From positions 44,933,545-44,997,544 of the forward strand of contig NW_019211457.1 of NCBI RefSeq assembly GCF_002443255.2: a stretch of 64,000 bases of DNA. The letters are read 5' to 3'. The DNA comes from Varroa destructor (taxonomy: Eukaryota > Arthropoda > Arachnida > Mesostigmata > Varroidae). Numbering within the stretch: position 1 is the stretch's first letter; each line of letters begins with the position of its first letter. Under the pieces are notes generated by a model, which was not told the DNA's origin, searched no databases, and was given only the letters and a program-made list of their open reading frames with translations. The translations under genes were made by a program, and so were the position numbers. Shown here piece by piece: positions 54,001-64,000 of this stretch.

Positions 54001-55772
54001 TTTGACTGTCTGTCTGTCTGACCGTCGGCATCGTTGTACGCGACTAGGATCAGTGCCGCTGGCGCCATCAACAACAACATTATAAAATGGGCACGACTAT
54101 AGGCGAGCGAAAGCAGATATAAAACAAAAGATCGAGAAGATATGCCGTCGTTTTTCATAGGACTCCATAAAATATCTCATGAAGACTCCATTGAAGAAGA
54201 AAAGCTGTGTGTCATGAAAATAGACGAGAATTAAAAACCTACCTGGAGATACAGCACGCAGCTCTAACCCCGCGAGCTGTTGGTGGGTATGCCAATAGTC
54301 CTACACAAGGGACAAGCGGTTGCGATCGAGGTCTTACAGCCGACTGTGAGTGTCGCTGTGTGCGCACCTTAACGCTCGTACATGGCTGGCTGTGCATATG
54401 TACCATTGGGTGATGAGTGCGCTGTGTGTTGTGCGGTACGAGTTGGTTTCTCTCGGCCACCAGCTTGAGTTTCGACGCCCGATGAGCCTCGGCTTCGGGC
54501 TTGGGTGTGGCACCACTCTGACTGCATCTAGCCGAAAAGAGATTCTCGGCTCGCTCAGCTAGGGGTCTACTATCCTAGAGTGTTCCCGAGATGGTTAGGC
54601 TATACGACAGCCCCGATCAGTGCTGAATCATAACATATAGTACTGCCTCTAATGCAGGACTTAGTGGGCCTGTACCGTCTGCTGCTGTGGCGGCTTCTAA
54701 TTCGGTGGCGATGCAACCAGCTTAGTCTATAAAGAGCGGCCTGGATTCATCCTGGACAATGATGCTGACTTTGCCTGCTTATTTCTACTTCTTGTTATTG
54801 TTGCCTACGGAGTCCTTCAACCAGTCCTGCTCACCTCGCATGCTTTGTCGCTGATCTCGTTCAACGGTACATCCATCTCTGGCGGGGTTGCTAGCTCTAA
54901 TCGACGATCTGGTTGGTTGATCTTTTTGCACACGTTTCCCCTCTGCTAGCTAGCTTCGGTCCCTATACAACTTCTTTAGGTTGAGGAGCTTGGCTCTGAA
55001 GTTGCTGTCCACCGAGGAGGGCCTCCTTCCTGCTCCCTCCCATAATGTAGCTAATGTGAGCAAAGGAAAACCTTTGGCCGACCAAGCTCAGAGGTCGACA
55101 GTCCGTCCATCTAGTATATGCGTGCATGTGTGTAGGAGTGTCAAGGCAGGGGATTCCTGCCGTTAGGATGTCAGCAAAAAGCGTCGGAGAAGATGAAGTG
55201 AATTTTGAGTCAGATATGAAGTTCGCAGATTGACAGGTCAGGCTCAACGTGCTCACTTCACATTGGTTGAGGTAATTGAAGCCAATAGCAGGATAGAACC
55301 GATTAAAAGATAGAAACGATGGATAAGCGGGACGGAAACCAGATGCAAAGTTGCTAATATAGCGTTATAAAGTGACAGCTCACAATTTGAAAGTCTTTTA
55401 ATCGATGATGAAATCACATGTTCCATAGTTTATATAAGTTGTTAGTATTAGAAATAATTCTACACAACACAAATCAACAACCCAAAATATAATAGAGTCA
55501 TCATAGGATCAACTAATTTAGATCTGTAACTGTAGGCCTGCTGAGCAATGGCTCAATAAGCATTGTTATATTGGAAACGGACTTCGTCATTTTATCAGTG
55601 TCCTCTCCAATACAATGCGGGAACTAATCACGATACATATTACAAGAACTTTAGTGGGAGAACTGTAGTAATAAACATTTAAATCAGTTATCATTGGCCA
55701 TTTAAAAAAACGAACCCAACTAGGCTTTTCGACTGACCGTGTACATCTGCTATCTGTTTATCTCTATTTCAG

Positions 55773-57128
55773 ATGTGGCAAGACATCGAGTCCTTCCTTC
55801 TTGACGACGTACACCCCGATGTGCGCGTTTCGTTAGCGGCGGTCAACCATCCGCAGAGTCCGCATAGTCCTCACAGTCCCCAGCTATTGGTCCATCATGG
55901 AAGCCTAGGTAGTTCTGGGCAACAACATCCCGCCACGATGGGGGCCGCAACAGGCCTGGCAGGGTCTGTGCCTTCTACAATTGCTCCGGCGCGATACGAC
56001 GATGACGCCTCTTCCGGCGCGCCGTCCAGCCCGCTTCCGCTAGGCCATCCTTTAGCTTCGGGTACGCCTTTGCTTAGCTCGGGTTCCCTGGCCGTAGGGC
56101 CTACCGGTCCAGGCAGTGCAGGACACGACCGAGCATTTCGCTGTTCCGACTCGACCGGTCAGCTATCACCCGCCTCCTCTACGTCGTCCTACGCTCCACA
56201 CGAAGGCAACAGTTCCGTTAGTCTCTACGGGGAGTCCATCTACCCCGATGTGAAGGGAGGTCCGAAGATTATCGATGAACAGCAAACATTGTACCATCCT
56301 CAGGCTAGCTATCCTCCACAAGTCGTCCCTCAGATCCCTCAAACGCCGCAAGGCTACGTATCATCGATAGGTTCACCAGGCGGCGGTTACTACAGTAGTT
56401 CTGTACCTGTTGACGACTTCAAGCTATATCCGCCAACCACCGTAGGCAGTTACAATCAGCAGAGTGGTCCTCCACCATCGGGCTGGTTTGTCGCCCCCGG
56501 ATCCACACAGATCTCTCCGCCAGCGTCACCTGAAACACAGGTCGCTGGCTGTGTGTACTCGACGGCACCGGAAAATGGCTCACAGTATCCCCGGATAGTC
56601 ACTCCCCCGTCTTCTCCTCACCTATCAGCTGATCTCCTGGTCAGTACGTCACCGTCGGTTATGGCGTCCCCCACGTGTGCGCCGCCTGCCTCGACGTTTT
56701 GTCCCAGCCTTTTGAGTCCGGCCCTGAAGCGCACCGTAACACGACGCGCTGGCACTGGCATCGGCCGACGATCGAGCATCTCCGAGGGAATTACGGGCAT
56801 GGCTGGGTCAGCCGCAGGCAGCATGGGCGTGCTAGGGGGCGCTGGCAAGAGCAAGAAAGTCACGATTCACACCTGCTCGCACCCAGGTTGCGCGAAGACG
56901 TACACCAAGAGCTCACACCTGAAGGCCCACCTGAGGACCCACACGGGTGAAAAGCCTTATATGTGCACCTGGAAGGGATGTGGCTGGAAGTTTGCCCGTT
57001 CAGACGAGTTGACTCGACATTACCGCAAGCACACTGGCGACCGGCCGTTTCAATGCAGGCTTTGTGAAAGAGCTTTCTCTCGCTCTGACCATCTGTCGCT
57101 GCATATGAAGCGACACACGGTGGTCTGA
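55773..57128 (+). CDS. Kruppel-like factor, zinc-finger exon (KLF1/2/4/5-like)
   Basis: This terminal exon encodes 451 residues of a nuclear, sequence-specific transcription factor. Three C-terminal C2H2 fingers lie at about residues 368-390 (C368, C373, H386, H390), 398-420 (C398, C403, H416, H420) and 428-448 (C428, C431, H444, H448), joined by TGEKPYM and TGDRPFQ linkers. Spacing (C-x4-C twice, then C-x2-C) and placement a few residues before the stop are typical of KLF proteins. Base-contact helices [16 protein letters not shown] and RSDHLSLH predict binding to GC/CACCC boxes. Finger 2 ([19 protein letters not shown]) points to the KLF1/2/4/5 branch rather than KLF6/7 or KLF9/13; the Drosophila relative would be dar1, but orthology is not settled here. 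The N-terminal 315 residues are rich in Ser, Pro, Gly and Gln with SPP/TPPSSP motifs, as in KLF activation regions. Basic stretches at 319-333 and 359-362 may serve nuclear import. The exon starts at a TTTCAG acceptor (AG at 55,771-55,772), and its first codon is itself ATG. Confidence 0.95.
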   Translation: MWQDIESFLLDDVHPDVRVSLAAVNHPQSPHSPHSPQLLVHHGSLGSSGQQHPATMGAATGLAGSVPSTIAPARYDDDASSGAPSSPLPLGHPLASGTPLLSSGSLAVGPTGPGSAGHDRAFRCSDSTGQLSPASSTSSYAPHEGNSSVSLYGESIYPDVKGGPKIIDEQQTLYHPQASYPPQVVPQIPQTPQGYVSSIGSPGGGYYSSSVPVDDFKLYPPTTVGSYNQQSGPPPSGWFVAPGSTQISPPASPETQVAGCVYSTAPENGSQYPRIVTPPSSPHLSADLLVSTSPSVMASPTCAPPASTFCPSLLSPALKRTVTRRAGTGIGRRSSISEGITGMAGSAAGSMGVLGGAGKSKKVTIHTCSHPGCAKTYTKSSHLKAHLRTHTGEKPYMCTWKGCGWKFARSDELTRHYRKHTGDRPFQCRLCERAFSRSDHLSLHMKRHTVV

Positions 57129-57390
57129 AGGGAGAAACGCTCCTCCAGGTGCCCTGGTCCTCTCTGCATTTAGGCTCACACAGGCAAACAAACAGTTATA
57201 GACAGACAAATATCCGGTAGTCCTATATCCGTTGTCTAACTATATCTGTTTCTTAGGTATACTATTCGCAAACCTGCAGGATAACTGAAGCTAGAGAAAC
57301 AACCAAACGAATTAGAATCTTTCTTAATACAATTGCTGTCTCCAGTTATGCTGTTCAAAAATAATAAACATTTACTTTCCGTTACACTAG
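57129..57390 (+). other. KLF 3' untranslated region (approximate)
   Basis: The coding exon ends at TGA 57,126-57,128. The next 235 bases show no coding signal and no AATAAA until 57,363, so a short 3' UTR ending some 10-30 bases after that hexamer is likely. The exact cleavage point is not visible, and later alternative sites are possible. Confidence 0.5.
57363..57368 (+). terminator. Polyadenylation signal AATAAA for the KLF transcript
   Basis: This is the first canonical AATAAA downstream of the KLF stop codon, 235 bases after it, in an A+T-rich local context. The motif is seen; its use is inferred. Confidence 0.55.
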
Positions 57391-58747
57391 CCCAAGTGCT
57401 TCGCAAATCAGTTCAAAAGCTGACTGCCATTGATAAAGTTAGGAACCTGGTGCAGCAAAAGGTATTTTTGTAGATTTAGGACCCTGTATGTCAATTATTC
57501 TATATTTACTTATATCTCCCTCTCACGGAATTCGTGTGTGGTCTCATCGTTCCCCCGACAAGTACTTCCATATAGCTATGTATCATTGCAAAAACCTATC
57601 ATATTATTTAGGGTGCTAGAATGCATTTTGCATCCACCTCTACCGCATCTCGTTCATTCATTCGACTGCTACCCGCGAAGTTTGTTTCGCAGCGACAGGA
57701 CTCTGAAATCCTACCTATATTTGTCCATTATACAAATCTCAAATGGTATGACGTATTGCCGGTCATTGTCAGGTAGAAACATGTATGTACGTATAGCCGA
57801 AATCCAAATCTAAATAGACCCTGCGAGTATACAATCCCATTTACTATTGGTACTATATAATCCTGTATAGAACATAGCTGTATAAAGATAAGCCGAACTT
57901 TTTCAACATCACGCGATGTCCTGCAACGCCTTACTCTCTCCACAAAGTAACAATACGTGAACTGACCTAACGAACCTATCAAGCCTAACTTAACTAGCCT
58001 ACCAAGTTTAACCCAATTTACCAAGTAAACAGTGCCAGACCAGGATGCCTTTGCCAGTTGTCGTTTACCTGCGTACAAAGCCTCTCACTGAAACGTGGCC
58101 ACAGAAGGTTGTCAGTGGAGCGATGCGGCAATGATCTCGAACGGCCCCAAACGATATAAGTAAACAGTCGCGTTGCCTTCGATTCGCAACTCATATAATT
58201 GCCTTCGCTGGAGTTCTTTGACCATCGGTCGGGTACACTCATATCTCAGTCACCCGACAGGACCGAAAGAAAAGATACGGAACAAAGGACTAAGGAAAAA
58301 ACGTCCCTTCGAAAAACTGATCTGGTCCCTCGGTTTTGTCCAGTCGACGACCTCGACCCGACTTCGACGACCGGAAGAAAACTGCCTCACAAAGACAACT
58401 ACTAATGGGAATTCGTTCGACAAGAAAATGTAGAGATCAAATGCATTTTGCCCCTGTGCGGAGTAGAGCAATTATGTGTATAAGATGTGTGCCGCAATGA
58501 TCTCGGAAGATGAAAGAAAAAATTCATATATATATCATAATGTAGACGCAGAAAAACTGTTAATACAATGTAGTGAATGTTAACGGAATTGGACTCCAGC
58601 GAGAGCAACGCATGGCCAAATATTGGAGGAAAGCCAATGCTCTTTCCCAATAATGTGTCGCGTATTCATCGGGGCCACAACTAGTCATTTAGGTAGTATA
58701 ACTGAGAGAAAGGTCTGTTACTAGCGACGGTGGTAAACTTCAGTGGC

Positions 58748-58766
58748 ATATATATATATATATATA
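58748..58766. repeat. Short (AT)n microsatellite
   Basis: About nine AT units, downstream of the KLF gene. Confidence 0.85.
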
Positions 58767-59253
58767 CATATAATCAACGTTCATCGTTGTAAGAATCTAT
58801 GGTACAGAACGCAGAAACAAACAACAACGGGAAAATACAAAATAGGAGCAAATAAGCAAGAATGAACACTTGCCTATGTCATGCGAAGCAAAATAATACA
58901 ATATGGCTTTATTGAAAAATTACGAAGGCCAAGTATCTCTATGAGTATGACTTACGATCTTGCAATTTTCTCCAATCGCCAGCTTCGGGTGCCTTCGCAG
59001 ACCGTCAGCGCCGTAATACAGTAAGCGAGGCTGATAAATACGACCAACCTACATAAATAAACAAACGCGAAATTATCCAGTTGTTGCAAGTGCATCCAGT
59101 TGCCGGCCAGCGGCGATGGTGTTCGCTGCAAAATAGCCAACAGATCTGTGTTCACCCCACAAGATTCAGGGGACCTGCAACCTGTGCAGTTATTAGGTAC
59201 GTGATACCGGCGAAACCCGAACACTGCTGATGTCAATTGTATAGAATAAAATG

Positions 59254-59293
59254 ACAATAATAATAATCATCATAATGATAATAATAGTAGTAG
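59254..59293. repeat. Imperfect (ATA/ATG)n trinucleotide tract
   Basis: Degenerate AAT/ATA/ATG/TAG repeats. Similar short tracts recur at 59,618-59,655 and near 60,700-60,735. Confidence 0.75.
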
Positions 59294-62189
59294 ATCAATA
59301 CACACACAGACAGCCAGAGCGGCACTACCGGACAACGCAAGGCATAACTTTTCCTTTTTTGGCGGACGGAACAATAAATTTAGCGCGCGTAATTTCAAAA
59401 GGGCAGCGAGTATTGCTCTGTAAAAAAAAAAAAGGAACATTATTATTTGCATGTCTCGTTTATGCGCCTGTGCTCATGTGTGGCTGTTAGTAAGTTACTA
59501 TAGAATAATGCTACTATTGCAATTCTGCTATTGTGGGCCTCACATTTATATATAGCCCCACATGTTGCAAGTCGGCATCACCATCAAGCGCCTTGTTTTT
59601 TTGTGAAAAAAGTACTACAGACTAATAATAATGATGATAATAATAAGATGATACGAGAAAAATAATAACGCAACAGGCCCGCTACCCGGTAACCCCCCAA
59701 ACAGCTGATAAAGTGACTGAAACTGGTGTCTACTTGTGCGCCCGTGAAGGACCAACACATCGTATTATAGATGCTGATGACAACTGCAACAACAATAACA
59801 ATGCTAATCGATAAGTTATGGCATAACTTGTCAAAGTGTAAACAATTTCCGTCAGCGAGCTTTCAGTTACTTGCCGTTCACTCAGTCACTCGTTAGATTA
59901 CACAGACCTTCAACTACGGATTATACGAACAAATTTTTCAAAGCGATAGAGAGGTAACAAGGCACAAATACGAGCGTATCTGTATGCTATGAATATCTGT
60001 GGCCCAATAAAGTGAAACCAACTCATGAGGACATCGTCATCGTCCAGCTCCCATCCGGAACACGTTCGACGGCGGGGAGATTCGAAGGCAAGTCGTCATA
60101 GCGTTCAGAACCGTGTTCGTATTATAATTTCATGAAGTAATACAGTACGATTATGGTAATAAACTTCCCGCGCAGACCGAGGGCCGTCGTCGGCCGCGTT
60201 GCCATCACATTAACAATGAATAAAAAAATTACCTACATTTCGGTAGTGATGTCTATTAGCAAACGTTCGTGTGAAGTTGAAAACGGCGATCCACACCGCT
60301 TACAAAAGCTTTAAGCTTGCTTGTTTGTTGCAACGATAATTTGCTCTGTTAGCGTACACAACGATTGAGGGCGAGCACGTAAGGCTGATCATCTTCAGAG
60401 TTGGTGGTTACCCGTTAAGAGCTTACGGGCCCACTCGATGGCGATCAGCGTACTTTGCCGTGGACCCTAGATACCAGTGTTGCGTCTATGACGACGACTC
60501 TTACCATCAGGTCACAGACATAAATTTCCGGGGGATTCCGCGTACGTGGATCATTTCGTCAGGCAACTGCGGTTCGAAAAGTGTCGCTTACGACCAGCAA
60601 CGTCCACTGACCCTGAAATGCCTGTATATAACTGTACATAAAGAAGCATATTGTCGAAATGACCAGTCCGATAATGAAACGAGAATAACTAAACATAGCA
60701 ACTATTATATTATTATCATTATTATTATCGACAAATTCAATCGTATAGTAATAAGGGAGCAATGCAAAGATAACGAGAGTAAAAGCTAATAATATTATCA
60801 TCAATGATAACTATTTCAACAATAATGATATAAAGACAGTAGAAGTAATAAATATACTATTATATTTAGGTAGAATTGACGTGGCGAAGAGATAGAGAAG
60901 TAAGCATGCGGGAACTACAACATGAAGTCAAAAAAAGCTCCGCTAGAAAGGAAAATCGTATGCGGCATGTTTCAAATGAACCCATAATGAGACAGAATGG
61001 CCCGCCGTTATCTGGGAAGGTCAAAGCGGCTCGATGACACCCACATACACACGACCTTCGTCCTTTTACACTTCGGTGATTTTGTTCGGTTAAAAGATGA
61101 ACGGCACTCAAGTTAGCCTTTCGCCTGAGTCGCTAGATGACAAGCGAGTTCATTGATCAACGTTGTTGTAACTGTGTCATCGGGACCCGTTTCGATCATC
61201 TCAGATCAACCAACCTCCCGATCAAATACTTTCGGCAGCAGCAGCGGCAGGAGTAGTAAACATAGATAATAAGCGAAAGGCATAGATATTGTACTATTTA
61301 AAGCAGCTATGGCAAGCTGATGTCGAGTCGAACATGGCACACAATAACAAGTTTCTCACTTACATGTCTGCATTTGACGGCGTGGCCAGCAATAGTCTGT
61401 CCTTCGATATGACCTTGCGCCAATTCATCGATTGGTACAACGTCAATGATACATAAGATGTTGGAAATTGTCATTTATTCAGTTTGTAAATCTAGATACG
61501 ACGATTTTAACCTATCCAGTTATCTAGCTGGGGTCCAAAAAACCTACGTATGAATCGACTGTGCTTGAAAGACACAATGCCGAAAAAACATTGCGTTTCA
61601 ATCTAACTAAGCGGTGTACCCGCACAACATCCGACCGAACATAATAAAGCGTATTGTACTTTTAGAAAATTCATTCCCTATTGGCTTTGTCATTCGTCAC
61701 TGTCTCTCTATGTAGGTCGGTGTAGCTATAGGTCAAGTCTAGTGTCAAAAGATCTGATGGGACCAATACGATGCTCGGCAGCTGAAAGCCCAGCCTGGTG
61801 AGGTTTTTGTGGGGTAATGTTGTAGTATGATTTGTCATTTAGTGGCTTTTTGGCTGGGCCCAAAAATAGTTTTGAATTAGTCAAAACGCATACGAATGCA
61901 ATGTTATGTAGTCGAAATAAACGAGCCAGTGGCATTGAGTGTAGGGCTAAGGGGTTCCTCAATAGCGGCTATGTCTTGACAAGTCTGTAGAAGTCGGTAC
62001 GAAACATATAATGTGGCAGCAGAACAAAAAACGAGATGGAACTCGGAAAACAGAAGTGTTTGATTCCACGTCGGAACGCTGCACGATTGTAATGTTGGCT
62101 GTGTCACTGAAATTTGCTCGTTCATTCGCTGCTGACAGCAAGAAAAGAAGTGAAATGCAGAGAGAGCGACGAAGAAAGTTCGATTTGAA

Positions 62190-63150
62190 ACCTTGGTGTC
62201 CTGCTCATCGGCGCAGATCAGCTACATCGATCTTTTGTATCTAGGACTTTGCTTCGACCTCATCTTGTCGACGGCTGGGGGCCTGGCGACACTGCCGCTA
62301 CCTGTCCTGTTATCGTTAGTTTCGTGTCCTGCCTTCCTGACTGTTTGCCTCTTCCCCTCCGTTGACCCCTCTGGACCTTCTAACGTTGATAACCCTGTCG
62401 CTTTGTGTTTGTGCTTCATCTCTTCCGAAGTCACCCCTCGGCGTTTTACCAAAACTTCGTCTATTATGTAGCTTCTACACTTTGTGCCCCACAAACTTGT
62501 CATCCTCATCCGATGTGTCCCCAGCAGCATTCATACTCTCAGTGTTAGCACAGCATTTTTCACGTCTTTTTCGCCCGCCTGCAACTATGCCGAAATGGCG
62601 AACAAGCTGGCAAGCCATCTCGAAGCTTGACACAGTAGCGCCAGTAAAATCATCACCGGCAGAGACAGCGGGACGCTAGTCTGCCCGCCTAGCGAGTAGC
62701 AGTGCAAGCAAATCAATCAGCTAGGTCTTCCCCGTGCCTGAGTTCCTGACTGGCTTGCCAGGGGCCCCAACTCACTGGACCCTTCACTCATTCCCTTCCC
62801 CTACGCAATCCAATCTTACTTCGTAAGCCCCACAGGTGTACACGATTCGTGCGATCCCTCACCTTCTCCGGCGAGCATTTTCCTGGTGCTTTGAGGTCTG
62901 TCGCTCATTGAGTTGAGATGCTGGTTTGTAGTGAGCTATGGGTCTCCTCCTCGTGCGCGTGTCACAGGCACCCGTGATCAGCTGGGGCTCCATGAGCAAG
63001 GAGGCCCACAGCTGGGCGCTCACTGGAGCTTAATAGGGGAGGGCGCATCATAAGCACGCTGGGCGTGGCTCCAAGTGACCCCACCACGCTAACCCCAAAC
63101 CATTCCCTGTTCAGACCGCTCTCTCCCTTTTCTTTGAAGCCCGGTGGAGC
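62190..63150. other. Compositionally distinct C+G-rich stretch of unknown nature
   Basis: This stretch is richer in C and G than its surroundings and has overlapping open frames of about 92-105 residues on both strands (62,193-62,471 plus, 62,362-62,679 plus, 62,222-62,530 minus). None shows a domain I recognise. It could be an exon or promoter of a neighbouring gene that lies outside the window, or a remnant of a repeat. I cannot decide between these from sequence alone. Confidence 0.3.
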
Positions 63151-64000
63151 TGTTTAGGACCGTTGTCGTCAACCTAGCGTATGGTATACAAGAGGGACCC
63201 TGAAGATAGGGAAACAAGCCAAACTGAGGTGTGCCAACTCACGGTACGCAGCAATGACTGGTGATTGTTGGATGCCAGTGAGAAACAAGTGCGAAATTTT
63301 CAGAGATCGGGCAGGTTGCTGAGTGGAAGATGGCGGTGAAATCAAAACGATAGTGGTGCTACCCTAAGAAAGAAATCAAAAAACAGCTACAAATGTTGTT
63401 GGAATTGCCTGTCTGCAGAAGTATTTCCAAAATGAGATTTAACCAGCCACCTGCAAACACACTACCGACTAAGGTGAGCTGTCGACGCATAGGTCAAAAT
63501 ATAAAAAAAAAAAAACCAATACGACTAATTACAGACAAAAAGGGTATGGGCAACTGGTGGGATCTAGGTAGTGGGGTGGTGAAGTCCGTGATGGCACGCT
63601 GGCACTGAACGTAGGGTCACGTGAAGCGGCCTAGGCTCGAAACGAACATAAGTATACTCCGCTTTGTGCTGAAAGGGAGTAAGCGTCAGCAGCAATTCTT
63701 GACTAATGCAGTACCATACATTCAGCTAACGAAACATTTTTTATGTAGTGACAAGTACGAATTATATGTTATATATTGACGGTCATTTATGTGCTTTATC
63801 ATGGACATTATTCTTTAGGGACTTGCCAACATTTACCAGACAACCGGGCTTCACCTCCCTGGTGGTTCAACGACAACATTTTTACCTTATAACTTAAGAA
63901 TACGAAATGGTCAAACGTTGAAACCGGGAGTAGGCGCTCTCCGTTGTGTGTTGGGAAGTGCCAGCCGTCTGAAATGCGTAACGCTAATATTGGATATGAA

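Larger units (their letters stand above)
14152..55772 (+). other. Predicted 41.6-kb phase-0 intron of the KLF gene
   Basis: The proposed intron opens with GTGAGTAT at 14,152 and closes with a pyrimidine-rich tract ending TTTCAG at 55,772. Both junctions are phase 0. Inside it I see microsatellites, homopolymers, tRNA-like SINE fragments, a 38-bp palindrome and short random open frames. I see no nested gene with recognisable domains. Large first introns are common in developmental transcription factors and often contain enhancers, but no specific enhancer can be named from the sequence alone. The model would change if transcript data showed additional exons. Confidence 0.6.
57391..62190. other. 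Intergenic sequence downstream of the KLF gene, no recognisable gene
   Basis: Short random frames, trinucleotide tracts and AT runs. No domain, RNA gene or transposase was recognised. Confidence 0.6.

Noticed and set aside
56618..56950. Open frames overlapping the KLF exon in other frames and on the opposite strand
   Set aside because: They are shadows of the real KLF frame, which has clear zinc-finger conservation.
59810..59835. Small near-palindrome around AAGTTATGGCATAACTT
   Set aside because: Arms of only 8-11 bp in A+T-rich sequence are expected by chance in 64 kb.

Overview
This looks like animal nuclear DNA, and an arthropod is the best guess. A parasitiform mite or other chelicerate is possible, but that is a weak inference from the compact, CpG-tolerant, microsatellite-rich sequence, not from a diagnostic gene. 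There are no operons or ribosome binding sites, nearly all open frames are short and look random, and the single clear gene is a metazoan transcription factor with GT-AG splicing.

Layout. Positions 1-12,660 hold no recognisable gene, only decayed tRNA-like SINE fragments and a perfect hairpin at 8,969-9,003. Positions 12,660-14,151 are visibly richer in G+C and end in a short coding exon with a strong splice donor; this is probably the promoter and first coding exon of the gene. From 14,152 to 55,772 I read one intron of 41,621 bp. It carries microsatellites, homopolymer runs, several tRNA-derived SINE-like copies, a 38-bp palindrome, and no nested gene that I can support. The main exon (55,773-57,128) encodes 451 residues ending in three C2H2 zinc fingers of the Kruppel-like factor (KLF) type, nearest in sequence to the KLF1/2/4/5 branch. 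A polyadenylation hexamer follows at 57,363. Positions 57,370-64,000 hold no recognised gene; 62,200-63,150 is compositionally different and could belong to an unseen neighbour.

The main result is the gene model. The exon ending at 14,151 and the exon starting at 55,773 join in phase 0, giving a predicted 482-residue KLF protein across a 41.6-kb intron. The second point of interest is a family of tRNA-like elements in the intron and its flanks; three copies share the same short tail motif. No previously undescribed defence, metabolic or regulatory system is visible.
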